A stretch of DNA of 64,000 nucleotides, taken from Thysanoteuthis rhombus (taxonomy: Eukaryota > Mollusca > Cephalopoda > Oegopsida > Thysanoteuthidae). The notes under the pieces were generated by a model. The model did no database searches, was not told where the DNA came from, and worked only from the letters and a program-made list of their open reading frames with translations. A program made the position numbers and the translations under genes. The stretch lies in assembly GCA_963457665.1 (NCBI GenBank), contig OY735224.1, positions 40,166,329 to 40,230,328 on the forward strand, given 5' to 3'. The number at the start of each line of letters is the position of its first letter. Position 1 is the stretch's first letter. Of this stretch, positions 35,497-46,198 are shown in pieces.

Positions 35497-35913
35497 AGTG
35501 ATTGAAAAAAAATTTTTTTTCTTATCTAATTCACAAATGTTATAAGTTATCGGAAGTTCAAAAACCAGTCAGACACAGACTTTCAATTCGAACTAATGAC
35601 ATTTAATGTATGAGGAATTCAACAGTAAAATATGGAAATAACAACTATACCAATACTTACCAAAAGAAAATACCAACTGGGTGAAATATACCTACAAGAA
35701 ATGAAATTCCAAGAGGAAATCGGTATCAAAGAGACTGGTAGACAGCATCACAAGAATTTTGAGATCTGTTGATGATGATGGATTTTTTTATCCTATTCAT
35801 TGAAGAGTTCCCCAGCTGATACAAGCGGTCTATGAAAGTAAGAGTAATGATGGTCACATTTACATAGCAGTAGTAGTTTTCTACTCGTTCCCATTATTTA
35901 TAAAAAGAACAAT

Positions 35914-36283
35914 TCAAAAACTGTCAACCAAAACTGAAATATAGGTTTCTTCAGTGATTCTGAATGGCTGGCTAGGTATGTGCGGGATACATTAATGGAG
36001 CCAGAGGGCTGAAAATTCAAACATTTACTTATGCCTAGAAAAGAATGTCTGTTTTTTTACCATCCCCATAGGTTTCTAGAGGGGGGTCAATTTATAAAGC
36101 AAGTTTTTGCTTAATTGGCCCTTTATGTCCAGCAGTTTTTGTACTTTAAATTCAGACTTTTCCTGTGATCATAGCCCAACAAAAGGCGAGAGAAGTAATT
36201 TATTAATTGATCACCCTAACATGGCATGCTGTCAAAAGACGTTGGTCACTTGACAGTTCCTATTGAGAGACTAACCAGACCTG
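35914..36283 (+). mobile_element. Family A element, full length
   Basis: Left end aaactgtcaaccaaaactg, interior attaatggagccagagggct and caacaaaaggcgagagaagt, right end cagttcctattgagagacta with accagacctg. Confidence 0.83.
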
Positions 36284-36424
36284 TTTTTATTGGATTTCAT
36301 TTAGAATCAAGTACTTTTATTTTAAGTATGAATGTTTTCATATACATATATATCTATATATATTTGTATATTATGTCTTTTCAGGTGTGAAATGGCATTC
36401 AGATCATAATTTTAACTAGAAAGT

Positions 36425-36960
36425 ATTCAGAGAGCACATACCTCTGTCAACACCATTGTCACTAAAATCTGAATGAAAATCAGTTCACAAATAGTTACGT
36501 TGCAGGGTGGGGATGGGGTGAGGCTATTCCGGTATGAAGAGAGAAACATAAAAATTTTAAAACATTATGACACCTTAACAGAAGGTTACATTCTGATAAA
36601 ACTTTAATACACATTCTGTAAATCAGTGTTGCCAATTTAGCACTTTTCACACTAAATTCCTTGTGTTTCTTGTGTTGGCAGTGCAAAAATCCAACAAACA
36701 ATACCATATCTTTAGCAATTTCTAAATTTATCTGACTATTTCAATAGTTATAAAAATTGCTAACAATGTTTCAAGTGCCCTTTGAAGTTGATTTAGCATG
36801 AAAAATTTTTATGACTTGGCAACACTACCTGGAACCCCCACACCTAATTTTTGACATGTCTCCAACACTGGGTGCAGTGGAGGTAACTGTGAATAATTAC
36901 TGGATCTATCCCCAAATTGAATTATTTCTTTGTTAGCTCCTGATCCACCCTTTGACATAA
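36425..36960 (-). repeat. Family C repeat interrupted by a MITE
   Basis: The two halves lie at 36425-36520 (complement of gctgattttcattcagattt and the gaggtatgtgctctctgaat block) and 36845-36960 (complement of aattcaatttggggatagat). The sequence between includes the MITE at 36624-36828. Confidence 0.65.
36624..36828. mobile_element. hAT-type MITE, 205 bp
   Basis: The ends cagtgttgccaatttagcac and the complement of gacttggcaacacta pair as inverted repeats. The TIR start CAGTGTTGCCA is of hAT type. No 8-bp target duplication could be confirmed by eye. Confidence 0.7.
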
Positions 36961-37191
36961 GTAAATATTCCAAATAAAAAAATTCCTTTCATTAATCACT
37001 TTGGAGCAGGTATCCCTCAAGAGATTCCTGTGCTGGTTCTTTTTACTATACCAGCGAGTGGATGGTGATCTAAGATAATTCATAGATGATGATGGCATTG
37101 AAAGCTTGGATGTTTGTCCTGCAGTGGATGACGAGATATGTAGATTTTTTTTTCTGTGACTCTTCTTACGATCACCTCCTTCATCCTGCAT
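36925..37191 (-). other. Candidate exon or pseudogene piece, unidentified
   Basis: An open frame whose upper part (37010-37191) has protein-like, Ser/Lys/Arg-rich composition: MQDEGGDRKKSHRKKN, HISSSTAGQTSKLSMPS, SSMNYLRSPSTRWYSKKN, QHRNLLRDTCSK. The upstream in-frame stop lies about 27 bases before the methionine. Only a weak donor (AAA|gtgatt) and no good acceptor are visible. I do not recognise it; it could be an exon of an unseen gene, a processed fragment, or chance. Confidence 0.25.
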
Positions 37192-37199
37192 AGTTTCCC

Positions 37200-37625
37200 C
37201 CGTATCACAAATTCAGCAATTCCTTGAAAAGTTCAGTTTATTTGTTCTAAAGATTTGTCTGCACAGTTCAAGACTTCATAACGAATGAATGCATTTTCTT
37301 TTCAGTTTATACTTAATTTCATTTCTTTGTTCAGCAAACCTTAGCCAGACTACATCAAAACCAGCACAATTCAAGGTATTGCTTTACACATTATTTGGCC
37401 TCCAACAATCATTAATTTCATTTGTTTTGCAAATAGCTCAACTATTGAATAGATAGTTTGTTTCTTGAGACTTTTCAGTAAATGTGGGACATACTTTAAA
37501 AAAAGAAAAAAAATTTGATATGTTTTGTGATTTCAGAAGTCTTTGGAAGTAACAAAAACTAGTTTTAGTAATATTATCTTGATTTATTTTTTATCAAATG
37601 AAGCATTGTCAATCAGTATTAGCTT
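37200..37625. other. No recognisable feature
   Basis: No repeat or coding signal placed. Confidence 0.5.
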
Positions 37626-37629
37626 TTAT

Positions 37630-37850
37630 CTAGTCATTTTAATTTTAGTTGCTTTTCATTGCAACTACCCAGACCTTGAGTAAACAGGACAGATCTATCA
37701 ACCGTGAAAAGCTCCAGTACACCAATTGATAGAGCAGTTGCCATACATAAGTAGGCTTCCCGAGGTAAAAAGGGATGCAAATTTGAGTCCTGCCGAGAGT
37801 TTATTCTTTATTTACAACCTGACCTGTTCTGATGAAAAGAAACTGAAGAC
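37630..37850 (+). mobile_element. tRNA-like SINE between inverted arms
   Basis: tacaccaattgatagagcag (A-box-like) and gatgcaaatttgagtcctgc (B-box-like) are followed by tttattctttatttacaacc. The flanking ttttagttgcttttcattgc at the left and gatgaaaagaaactgaag at the right are inverted repeats. The same tail block is at 15475-15540. Confidence 0.6.
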
Positions 37851-38210
37851 AAGATAAAAGAAATATTAGTCAAAAGTTATCGGTTAAAAACTAGTTTTCC
37901 TGACAAAAGACCATGTTGGTGATACGTTTTGAGTATTGCCTTCAGGTCATATACCTGGGGAGAGCTGTGGGTGTCTGACTCAGCATGTCATGTTAACCCA
38001 AAATGAAAATGCAATTTTATATCAAGTCACTCACTGGTTGGTACCTCATGAAAAAAATTCACCGATATATTTGAATTTCTATGCAATAAAAAGAAAAGAA
38101 AGAAAAACAATTTTAATTAGAGTCGATAGTTTCCAACAGTGGGTAGGAGATATTTTTACCCTTGAGTGGAAAGGTCCATTGTTAAAGAGAAGAACAAAAA
38201 AGTCACACCG

Positions 38211-38212
<2 letters not shown>

Positions 38213-38242
<30 letters not shown>
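38213..38242. repeat. (TA)n microsatellite
   Basis: About 14 TA units. The open frame 37936-38271 reads through it and is not considered a gene. Confidence 0.95.
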
Positions 38243-38249
<7 letters not shown>

Positions 38250-38600
38250 AAACAAAAAAAACAAAACTTAGCGTGAGTTAGTATCAGCCTAACTATACTG
38301 AGAGATCCAATGAAGATTGGACTCACTAACAATGGCCAGCAAGATTAGTTTTCAGTTCATTGCTATACAATGTATTCAGATTCATTTTTTTTTTAATCCT
38401 ATTTATTAACAAATGGGTTGAGTAAGAATTATGTGATATGTAGAGTCAAAGCAAGGGACAACTGAAGCCATAGGCAGTGTAGGGGCACTAACTTTGTACT
38501 TCCTCTCCCAAACACAGAAACACTTTCTCATAGATATAGATAGTATGCCTGACACAGACACAGAATTAAGGGGGGACCTGTTGAATAATGAAATAAACCA

Positions 38601-39873
38601 TTAGGTTGGTGTAAAAATGATTTGTTATTTTAAACTTTGATACTTATTCAGGTACAAACTATTCATGGAGCTGAAACATGGAACCCAACCAAGAGACAGA
38701 TCAGCAAATTGAGAACCATGCAACGTGCACATGAAAGAATTATGCTGGCCCTCACATGGAGAGACCACAATACATCCGAGAGAAAACAAGAGTTAGGGAC
38801 ATCATAGAATCCATTAAAAATCTCAAATGGCGTCAGGCTGGCCATGTTGCAAGACTGGCGGACAACCGATGGACATCATGACTCACAACATGGATCCCCT
38901 GAGATCACATGCAGAACCAAGGCCAGCAGAATATTAAATGGAGAGACAAGCAAGACAAATTCAGAAAGTACTGGCTCCACAACGCCCATGATAGATAGAG
39001 AAGTGTGGCGAATCCTGGGAAAGGTTCAAGTCCAACGACGGACGTTGAAAGACTGATGATGATTATTCAACTAGGGCTAGGTTCATGTAATACACTATTC
39101 TAAAGTTTGAATTTTTCTCTATTCATTTAAGGTGATTGTTTTTTCACTATTTCTCTTGGTTTATTAGAGGCTGTCAAATCAAAGATGGAAAAAAAAAAAA
39201 AACCCTCAAAAAACAAAATTTGAGCAATTTTGTTCAAAGAGTTAAAAACGGAATGTCAAGTAGTAGCAGCTGCTCGCAATATCAACCAAGTATTCGGCTA
39301 GATGACCGTCAACAAACACACTGCTAAACATTGGTTCAAAAATTTTGAAATGGAGATGAGAGCCTTAAAAGATGTGGACATCCTTCTGTGATTGATGACA
39401 TCCAATTGAGGGCCATTATTGGAGCAGACCCATGCAAAACCACTAGAAAGGTTCCAGGGGAACTAAACATCGTCCATCCAACAGTTGTTGGAGACTTGCA
39501 ACCAAATTTGAAAAGCAAGAAGAAAAAGCTTGACACATTGCGCAAATTGACCGGACAAGGCTATGAATCTACTTCACCTAACTCATTCACCAGACCTGTC
39601 TCTGACTGACTAACATTTTTACAAGTACTTCGAACACTATCTGCATGGGAAGGTCTTCAAGAACCAGGCCATAGCTAGAAATGCCTTCAGGGAATTCATT
39701 GGTTCCAGGATCCCAAAATTCTATGCTTCCGGAATAAATGGACTTTTTTCTTGCTGGCAAAAATGTGTGGATTCTGAAGGTTTTTATTTCAATGAATAAC
39801 TTTCATTTTAAACTGAGATATACTACTTTAAAGTTAACGATGAAAAACTGCAATTATTTTTGCACCAACCTAA
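38601..39873 (+). mobile_element. Mariner element (cecropia/Hsmar1-like), deleted and carrying a LINE fragment
   Basis: The left end ttaggttggtgtaaaaatga and right end caattatttttgcaccaacc with taa are inverted repeats like those of Hsmar1/MADE1. The transposase N-terminal domain is readable (MIDDIQLRAIIGADPCKTTR, VPGELNIVHPTVVGDLQ, KKKKLDTL). It jumps directly to the C-terminal end (GYESTSPNSFTRP, FEHYLHGKVFKNQAIARNAF, REFIGSRIPKFYASGINGLF, CWQKCVDSEGFYFNE). The catalytic D,D34D region between is gone, so the copy is non-autonomous. A possible TA target duplication is present at both ends. Confidence 0.88.
38651..39062 (+). mobile_element. RTE-like LINE 3' end inside the mariner
   Basis: It encodes fragments AETWNPTKRQISKLRTMQRA, then WRQAGHVARLADNRW, then IKWRDKQDKFRKYWLHNAHD, then VWRILGKVQVQRRTLKD. 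It ends in a TGATGATGATT tail. 5' truncated, with stops and frame changes. It sits between the mariner's left end and its transposase. Confidence 0.88.
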
Positions 39874-39879
39874 TGGCAA

Positions 39880-40380
39880 TAGCTTGCGAGTTTAGATTGT
39901 TAACCACTGTTTTAAGGCAGATTTAGGTTTCTAGAATTTCTAGAGTTTTTATTTCATAACTAGTTAAAAAAATTCATGGATATACAGGTATCCAGGTAAT
40001 ACTGAAGTAGAACGTTCTTATAGAAACCTTTTGTTAGCCAAAATGGTATAAGGCAAAAGAGCTATTTTTTGAGCGTTACCAGATGCAAAATGGTGATGAT
40101 TGTAGGTCAGGCTGATTCATTGAAGGTACAGGAGACTGAGAGAGAGAGAGAGGGAGCGTACACAGTTACTATAATGGCTCACTGCAAAACAAGAGCTGAA
40201 TGCTACTTTTGTTTTTTTTCATAAAAGTGGTGAAAAGCAAGGAATCTGTATTCGGATACTAATACAGGAAACAAAAAACTTTATCAACAGATTTGTTACT
40301 TTTAAGTGAATGAGTTCATGGTTACGAACAAAGAACCAAGAAAATCACACTGATCTTAAAAGTAGAGTTAATATCTAGAA
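39880..40380. other. No recognisable feature
   Basis: A short gagagagagaga stretch at 40138-40154. Otherwise unassigned. Confidence 0.45.
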
Positions 40381-40385
40381 TGATG

Positions 40386-40434
40386 TAAGGGACATAACTA
40401 TCGTATTTCTACAAAATTACCTCCCTTGAAAAAT
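40386..40434. repeat. Palindromic motif AAGGGACATAACT..AAATTACCTCCCTT
   Basis: taagggacataactatcgta then tttctacaaaattacctccc and ttg. It has the clearest arms of the five copies. Confidence 0.65.
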
Positions 40435-40439
40435 TTCTA

Positions 40440-41125
40440 AAAAGTATACGCCGCTTGGGGAGTCCAGTCTTGATATCTAGAGATTGTCTTTGACTTACGA
40501 TAACTCCCAATTACGACCATTCTTTTGCTTTCTTCAAATTTGCAAACACCAAATAAACATACTTTAACAGCAGATCATTGCTGTGAAACGGAGGAAAAAA
40601 AAAAAGGGGGGACCGGGGATGCAGCTGAGGTCAGGTGCAATTTACCCCCCCCCCCAACACCAGCTTTAAGAACAATAGTTCACAAACTGCATCTGTACTT
40701 ACATAATACAATAACAAATCTCACTAAATTTAGTAGGGACCTCTCAAGGAGCCAACGGCCCCAGGCCCCTGAATATCCAGCCATGCTCCTGGGTAATATT
40801 GGCACACACTATATGAAGGTACCTGGACTTTTTAAAACAAATTGAAATTATCAAATATCTCCTAATAATCGATGCAACAGACCTAAATGTAGAAATATTT
40901 ACAAAAGTCGAGAGAATGATGAATGAATCCCATTCCTGCAACAAGGAAATCTGCCATGAGGTGAAATGGAGAAAAAAAAAAAAATTTTTTTATATATACA
41001 CACACATATATGGCTTCTTCTGCTCATTCAAGAAGCGGCTTCCGGTGCAGGAGATGACAATGACCCATTTGAAAAGCATGTTTCATCCGAGAGTGATTTG
41101 TTTATGCCATCATAATGAATAGAAC
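40440..41125. other. No gene; low-complexity tracts
   Basis: An A-run/G-run tract at 40588-40612, a C-run at 40645-40656, and an A-run/T-run/TA tract at 40973-41011. The open frame at 40525-40845 depends on these tracts. Confidence 0.5.
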
Positions 41126-41129
41126 GTCA

Positions 41130-41460
41130 GATTCCTTCTGCGCATAAAATGGAGATCATCATTACTAGCCTTAAAAGGAACTAAAGATTAAGTAAAGTAA
41201 ATGCATAAATCATATTGCTTTTAATAAATTAAATTGTTTCATGTGTATGTTATTAACATTGACTGGTCAAGTGCGTGAAATGTTAAAGGTCTGTATTATA
41301 ATTAAATAGATAGATAGACTTGTATCGTTATGCTTAGAACAGCGCATAATTCATGTATTCATTTATTCTTTGATAGGAGAGACAGCCTTAACACAATCTA
41401 AAGATTAACAGGAATTATCTCCGTTTTATGCACAGAAAATAGGAATCAAGTGAATTGTAA
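41130..41460 (+). repeat. Family E element with inverted ends
   Basis: ctgcgcataaaatggagatc at the left and ggaattatctccgttttatg with cacag at the right are inverted. The interior aaatcatattgcttttaata matches 35037-35060. Confidence 0.65.
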
Positions 41461-41469
41461 AGGAGTAGT

Positions 41470-42810
41470 TTCATACAGTGAACTAAGTTTTTCTTTCATT
41501 TGATAAAATAATAGGAAGTAATTTGGTGTTTATTTCAAACTTGTTTGAAAAATGAATGTGTTCAAGAACACAAACTTGAGCCCCTAGATAACCTTTTGAA
41601 CTTTATTTTATGCATTTACTTTAGACAATCTTCAATTCATTTTAAGGCTAGCAGAAAGGCCACCCAGATCCAACTGGTCAAGCACGTGCATTTGGGTATA
41701 ACTGAAGCTAATAATACCAACTGGCCATGGAATAGTATATGTTAGTGAATCAGACTGAGCAACATAGATTCCATGTAGTGGTGATATGCTTTGAAAATAG
41801 TGATATGATTGAATGAATTCCGATTCAATGACAAACTGGCAGTACTGGGCACAGCTAACAAAAATGCTCAACTAATAAACGGTTAAAAATTTGGTGGACG
41901 CAAAATTAACAGTTAACTTTTATTAAATGAATTGAGGCTAGTTTGGTTCTTTTACTCTAAAACCTTTAAAAATAGACCTGAAGAGCTCGAATTGTAATAT
42001 GTTGTAGCTTATTCAGAGCTTTTCAAAATGCCGATACCAGATGATGATTAAAGCGTACATAAATAATAAAATGAAATTAAACATTAGTCTAAATTCAACA
42101 CACAGTTTATTTAAGGGTCTATGGTCTACATTAAAATTCCAGTTCTCTAGGTCTGTTTTTAAGGGTTTCAGAGGAAAATAAAACAATATGGAATGAAGCT
42201 AAATTCATATAATCAAAGCAATCATCCTTGTTTCAACTATCTTCTTGGTAGTTTATCAATTTAGCATTTCTGTTAGCTGTGACCACCACTGTAAGCCAGC
42301 ATAGGATTATGATTTGCAGGCCATTCTTGACTGATGACCAGTTTAAAGCTGGGGAAATTGTTTTAATAAAATCCGCTCTGGTGAAATTTAGAAATAAATT
42401 CAGTCTGGAAAGGGTTTATGTAAGGAAAAGTATTTTAGAATTCTTTATTTATCTTTTCACTCGGCCATTTTAAAATATTTGCCATAATTTGAATAATAAA
42501 TAATAACTCACATAACTTTGTTGGTCAGTGAATTCTTAGCCAAAAATTTTCAAATTTCCTTCAAAAGAAAAGATCTTTAAAATGAAACATCTCACTCTGA
42601 ACATTCCAGATACAAAATTATCAGGTCATTAAATTATTTAAAACTGTTTAAATAAACTTTTTACATCTAAAATTGATCTGTAAGGGATAGGGTGATCCAT
42701 CGTCGTAAGAGACTCTGTTGGAATTTCCAAAAATGCAATATCCTAATATCACATTTTTAAATTCCTACCAACAGCTTTTACTTGAAAAATGACATTTTGG
42801 TTTATGAAAA
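41470..42810. other. No recognisable feature
   Basis: Unique-looking AT-rich sequence. Short open frames here have no recognisable motif. Confidence 0.5.
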
Positions 42811-42818
42811 GTAAATTT

Positions 42819-43057
42819 CCAACTTTAGTTAGGAAGAAGAGATTCAATTGAAGAATCTTTGATCATGTCAACACATTTCAGCCAATGCATTCTTCAGCCC
42901 TGGTCATGTATTTAATCCAAGAAAGGATGCAAACCTTTTACTTCTCATTTTCTTAGATTATACACGTGATGAGGGCCAAAGAAAAGATCAGCCAAAACGT
43001 TGTGTTGACAACATCAAAGATTGGAAAAAGAGATTTAATTATCTGAAGAAAAGTTGG
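42819..43057. mobile_element. Fold-back element, family F
   Basis: The left arm ccaactttagttaggaagaa, gattcaattgaagaatcttt and gtcaacaca is inverted relative to the right arm ttgtgttgacaacatcaaag, attggaaaaagagatttaat and aagttgg. The interior has atttcagccaatgcattctt and cagccaaaacgttg, the same type of core as the SINE at 14065. Confidence 0.75.
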
Positions 43058-43139
43058 AATGTTAATGACTCTTTTCAAAGTTTCAGACAATACAAAAATA
43101 TATGTTACCGAGTCGATTTCCCCCGTTTTTCATTTAATA

Positions 43140-43600
43140 GTTATTCACCTTTTGACAATGATCTTGAATGATTTTGAATACGGGCTTCCCAAATGGAAGC
43201 CTTGAAGCAGAGAAGTGCAGTGATTGTTAAATATGGCAGTTCTGGGCCAGTTCCTGTTTCAAAGATGCTGGACTTAGGGGTGTGGGGAGCAACCAGCCAT
43301 AAGTGTCATGTACAATCATTTTCTGTCTGTCGTATGAAACTTAGGATTTAAAGTATTTCGGTTATTTCTGTTCAGTCTTGCCAAGATGCTTTATATCTGA
43401 ATTTTTACCTATTGCCGATTTAGATATAAAATATCTAAATTTGGATCCATAATTTTAGATCTGTAATTTTTAAAAATTTATTTTTATTAGATTTCCCCAA
43501 GAACCACTGATCCAAAAAACTATCAGCTCATACTGCCTGACATCTGGCAAATGGCAGTTTTGTACACTGGCCAGTTCTTGAGTAATCACAGTATATATTT
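43140..43600 (+). repeat. Family G repeat
   Basis: Blocks agtatttcggttatttctgt, tttagatctgtaatttttaa, agatttccccaagaaccact and gatcca recur at 54500-54860, 58375-58560 and partly at 62760-63080, always in this orientation. Confidence 0.55.
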
Positions 43601-43719
43601 TATATATATATATCTCAGACAGATTTCTTCAATCATAGTCAGATACGTTTCTTTACAAAAAGTATGAGGACGATTAAAATTCAATCTCAGTGTATTTGAG
43701 ATTCCTTTAGACACTTGGG

Positions 43720-43952
43720 AGAGACTAAAACTAAATCGTTCAGAGCGACAAAAGATCTGACACAAAGTAAAGTGCTCTGAACACTACAGCATCGACCAGC
43801 TTCAAGAGTGCCAAAGAGACCGATATGCCAACGCTCAAGATAAACCTTACTCAGGCGCCGACTCCATCTGCCTGGACAACCAGCTTTGATGCCAGTCACG
43901 GATAGGACTGGTGAGCCACCGTTGCAATCGTCATCATCATCATTGAATCTGA
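43720..43952 (+). mobile_element. LINE 3' end with zinc-finger-like C terminus
   Basis: The plus strand reads EHYSIDQLQECQRDRYANAQ, then DKPYSGADSICLDNQL, a stop, CQSRIGLVSHRCN. The C-x-SRIGL-SH pattern ends the reverse transcriptases of several invertebrate LINEs. A (CAT)n tail follows at about 43932-43943. The long minus-strand open frame over the same bases is its shadow. Confidence 0.7.
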
Positions 43953-44075
43953 AGTGCCGAGAGAGGGGGAGATCCATCAGAGCAGACGACTCAGTCCATG
44001 AAATCCTTTTCTTAAAAATATAAATGAAAATTTGAAATGACATTCGAATTTTTTTCTTTCATTCTTTTATACATT

Positions 44076-44106
44076 AAGAAAAAAAAAAAAAAAAAAAAAA
44101 AAAAAA
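44076..44106. repeat. Poly-A tract
   Basis: About 28 A after gaaa. Confidence 0.95.
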
Positions 44107-44359
44107 TTCAAACAAAAAAATTTTACTTTTCTTTTTCTTCTGAAAAGTGCAGAATTTAAAATGCTTCAGACAATACCACAATAAAATGTCTGTATAAATA
44201 GCAGTTTTCGCGTTTGTTTTTGTTATTTTATAATATATATATATATATTTTTTCTTCTGATATTTTTTTTCCTGGTGAATTTTGATATTTTTTTTTACTT
44301 TTTTTAATCTTTTTCTTTGTCTCGCACAAAACAGTTACTGGCTCCAATGTTTTTAAAAA

Positions 44360-44365
44360 TTTATT
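44360..44365 (-). promoter_or_regulatory. PRMT6: Candidate poly(A) signal of PRMT6
   Basis: AATAAA on the minus strand, about 82 bases after the stop codon. A T/G-rich stretch lies some 45 bases further on. It would give a very short 3' UTR dominated by a poly-U tract (the poly-A runs at about 44379-44435 on the plus strand). Confidence 0.45.
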
Positions 44366-44378
44366 TTACATGGAAAAA

Positions 44379-44435
44379 AAAAAAAAAGAAAAAAAAAAAG
44401 AAAAGAAAAGAGGGGAAAAAAAAAAAAAAAAAAAA
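44379..44435. repeat. A-rich tract in the PRMT6 3' UTR (poly-U in the transcript)
   Basis: Three A runs separated by single G or agaaaagaggggaaa. On the gene strand it is a U-rich stretch that starts about 12 bases after the stop codon. Confidence 0.9.
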
Positions 44436-44446
44436 GCAACAACTTG

Positions 44447-44561
44447 TTATCTTTCGGGTGATGTGACTGATGAAACGCCTGTAGTCCAGTAACCTGTGTC
44501 GTAAAGCTGTTCTTTTTCGGCTGAATTGTCAACAGAATATTTTAATTGGATTGCCAAATCC
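44447..44561 (-). CDS. PRMT6: PRMT6 terminal coding exon (115 bp)
   Basis: After acceptor tttttag it encodes RDLAIQLKYSVDN, then SAEKEQLYDTGYW, then TTGVSSVTSPER and TAA. The first block aligns with the last barrel strand of human PRMT6 (RVLLRYKV). The remaining residues are a lineage-specific tail. Confidence 0.93.
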
Positions 44562-46157
44562 CTAAAAAGAAAGAGAAGGACATCATCATCATCATCATTT
44601 TATTATGCTTATTTTGGCATCGTCAATTAGAAACAAAATTTTAAAAAATAAAAGTTACCGTTAAACGTACATAAATATAAATGATATATACAATTTAATT
44701 CAATATAAAGATCAGATTCCCTTGAGAATCTCAGATTCAAAAATTGTCCTTGGAAGCTCTGGCCTTTTCCATCACTTCTAAACTTATGGAACCATTGTAA
44801 GCCCACAATTGGCCCAACCAGCCAGCCAAGTGGGCTACAGATTCTTCTCTCTTTACTCATCTGTGTCTATCTATGTGTGTCTCTCCCGAAAATCCTGGTC
44901 ACATTTTTAGGGCTGCAACCATGAAGATTGGGACGTGTACGTAACTAAACACCATTTAAAAATGTTTCTTTTGTTTTTTCCAGTGCTTTTTTTAGGTCTC
45001 TGATATTTTCATAATGATAATTTCATATTTAGAAAAAAAAAGAAAAAAAAGACTTATTGGGAATTATCTATTATTAAAAAACCCTGTATACCAAAAATTA
45101 ATTAGTATTGAAAGAAATAATTTTCATTTTTTGTAAAAAAGTTGAAATTTCTCAAATGACATATATATATATATATAAATAGATAAATAAATAAATAAAT
45201 ACAGACATATATACAATTTGAATTAACTGAAGGATGGAAAATAAAACTATTGTTGAATCTTTGTCAACAGGGTCTAGTAGCAACCCCATAAGGCTATAAA
45301 TAGAAATGTGTGAATGGAGGGAAGTTTTATTCTCAACTGACCTTGGCTGTTTTCCTTTTTGCAATCGGATACTTCCTCTTATCAAAGTATCCTGCACAGT
45401 TCGAAATGGTTCATCCAGGTACAACACGACTTGTGACCAGTGAGTAGATCTACAAAGAGAAAATGTCAAAATATATCAAGATTAAAAAATGTCTGATCCG
45501 ACAACATCAAAATTAAATTATCCTAAAACAGAAAGTTATCAGTTTTGACAGTCTTGTAAATTACTTACACAGAGATGAACATTATCTTAAAAGTATCTTT
45601 GTAAACAAACAAAAATAAAAAGCACAGCTGCAGAGGGTTCTAATGGAGCCCCAATTTCAATTCTTGAAATATCTGATTAACAAGGCTCTGGTGAAGCTTT
45701 GACAGATGAAGCCGGAAGTGGATTGTATTAAAATTGTCCAAGTGAGAATGAAGGAGAATTACTTGTCTCAACCTCCCCACATCAAGTATCATTGGAAGAT
45801 CAGGGGAAAAAAAAAATAAACAAGTTTAGTTAGTTACTAAACCGTCATGAGACCAATGCCTTCTGGCAAGAAAGGGGAAGGGGATCAATGAATGAGTTAC
45901 TTCTCTTGCCTTTTGTTTGTAATCACTAAAAATTTAAAAAAAAAAAAACCCTTACATTTGAAAAACAAAAAAAACCCCCAAAAACTAAGGGACCAATTTA
46001 GCATAAACGTATATTGTAAATTGAACACCATCACTAAAAACTGGAGTGGGGGTTCAAAAGACAAAAAAACCCTAAATAGACCAAAGCATTTTTTCTTGTC
46101 ATAATGAGTAAATGTTGAAATTTTCAGCTCTCTAGCTTGATTGGTGTTATCTATATG

Positions 46158-46198
<41 letters not shown>

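Noticed and set aside
37936-38271. 111-residue plus-strand open frame
   Set aside because: It ends in a TA microsatellite and shows no recognisable domain or splice sites.
40525-40845. 106-residue plus-strand open frame
   Set aside because: It passes through A, G and C homopolymer runs and has no motif.
43687-44043. 118-residue minus-strand open frame
   Set aside because: The plus strand reads as a LINE 3' end (CQSRIGLVSH and a CAT tail), so the minus frame is its shadow.
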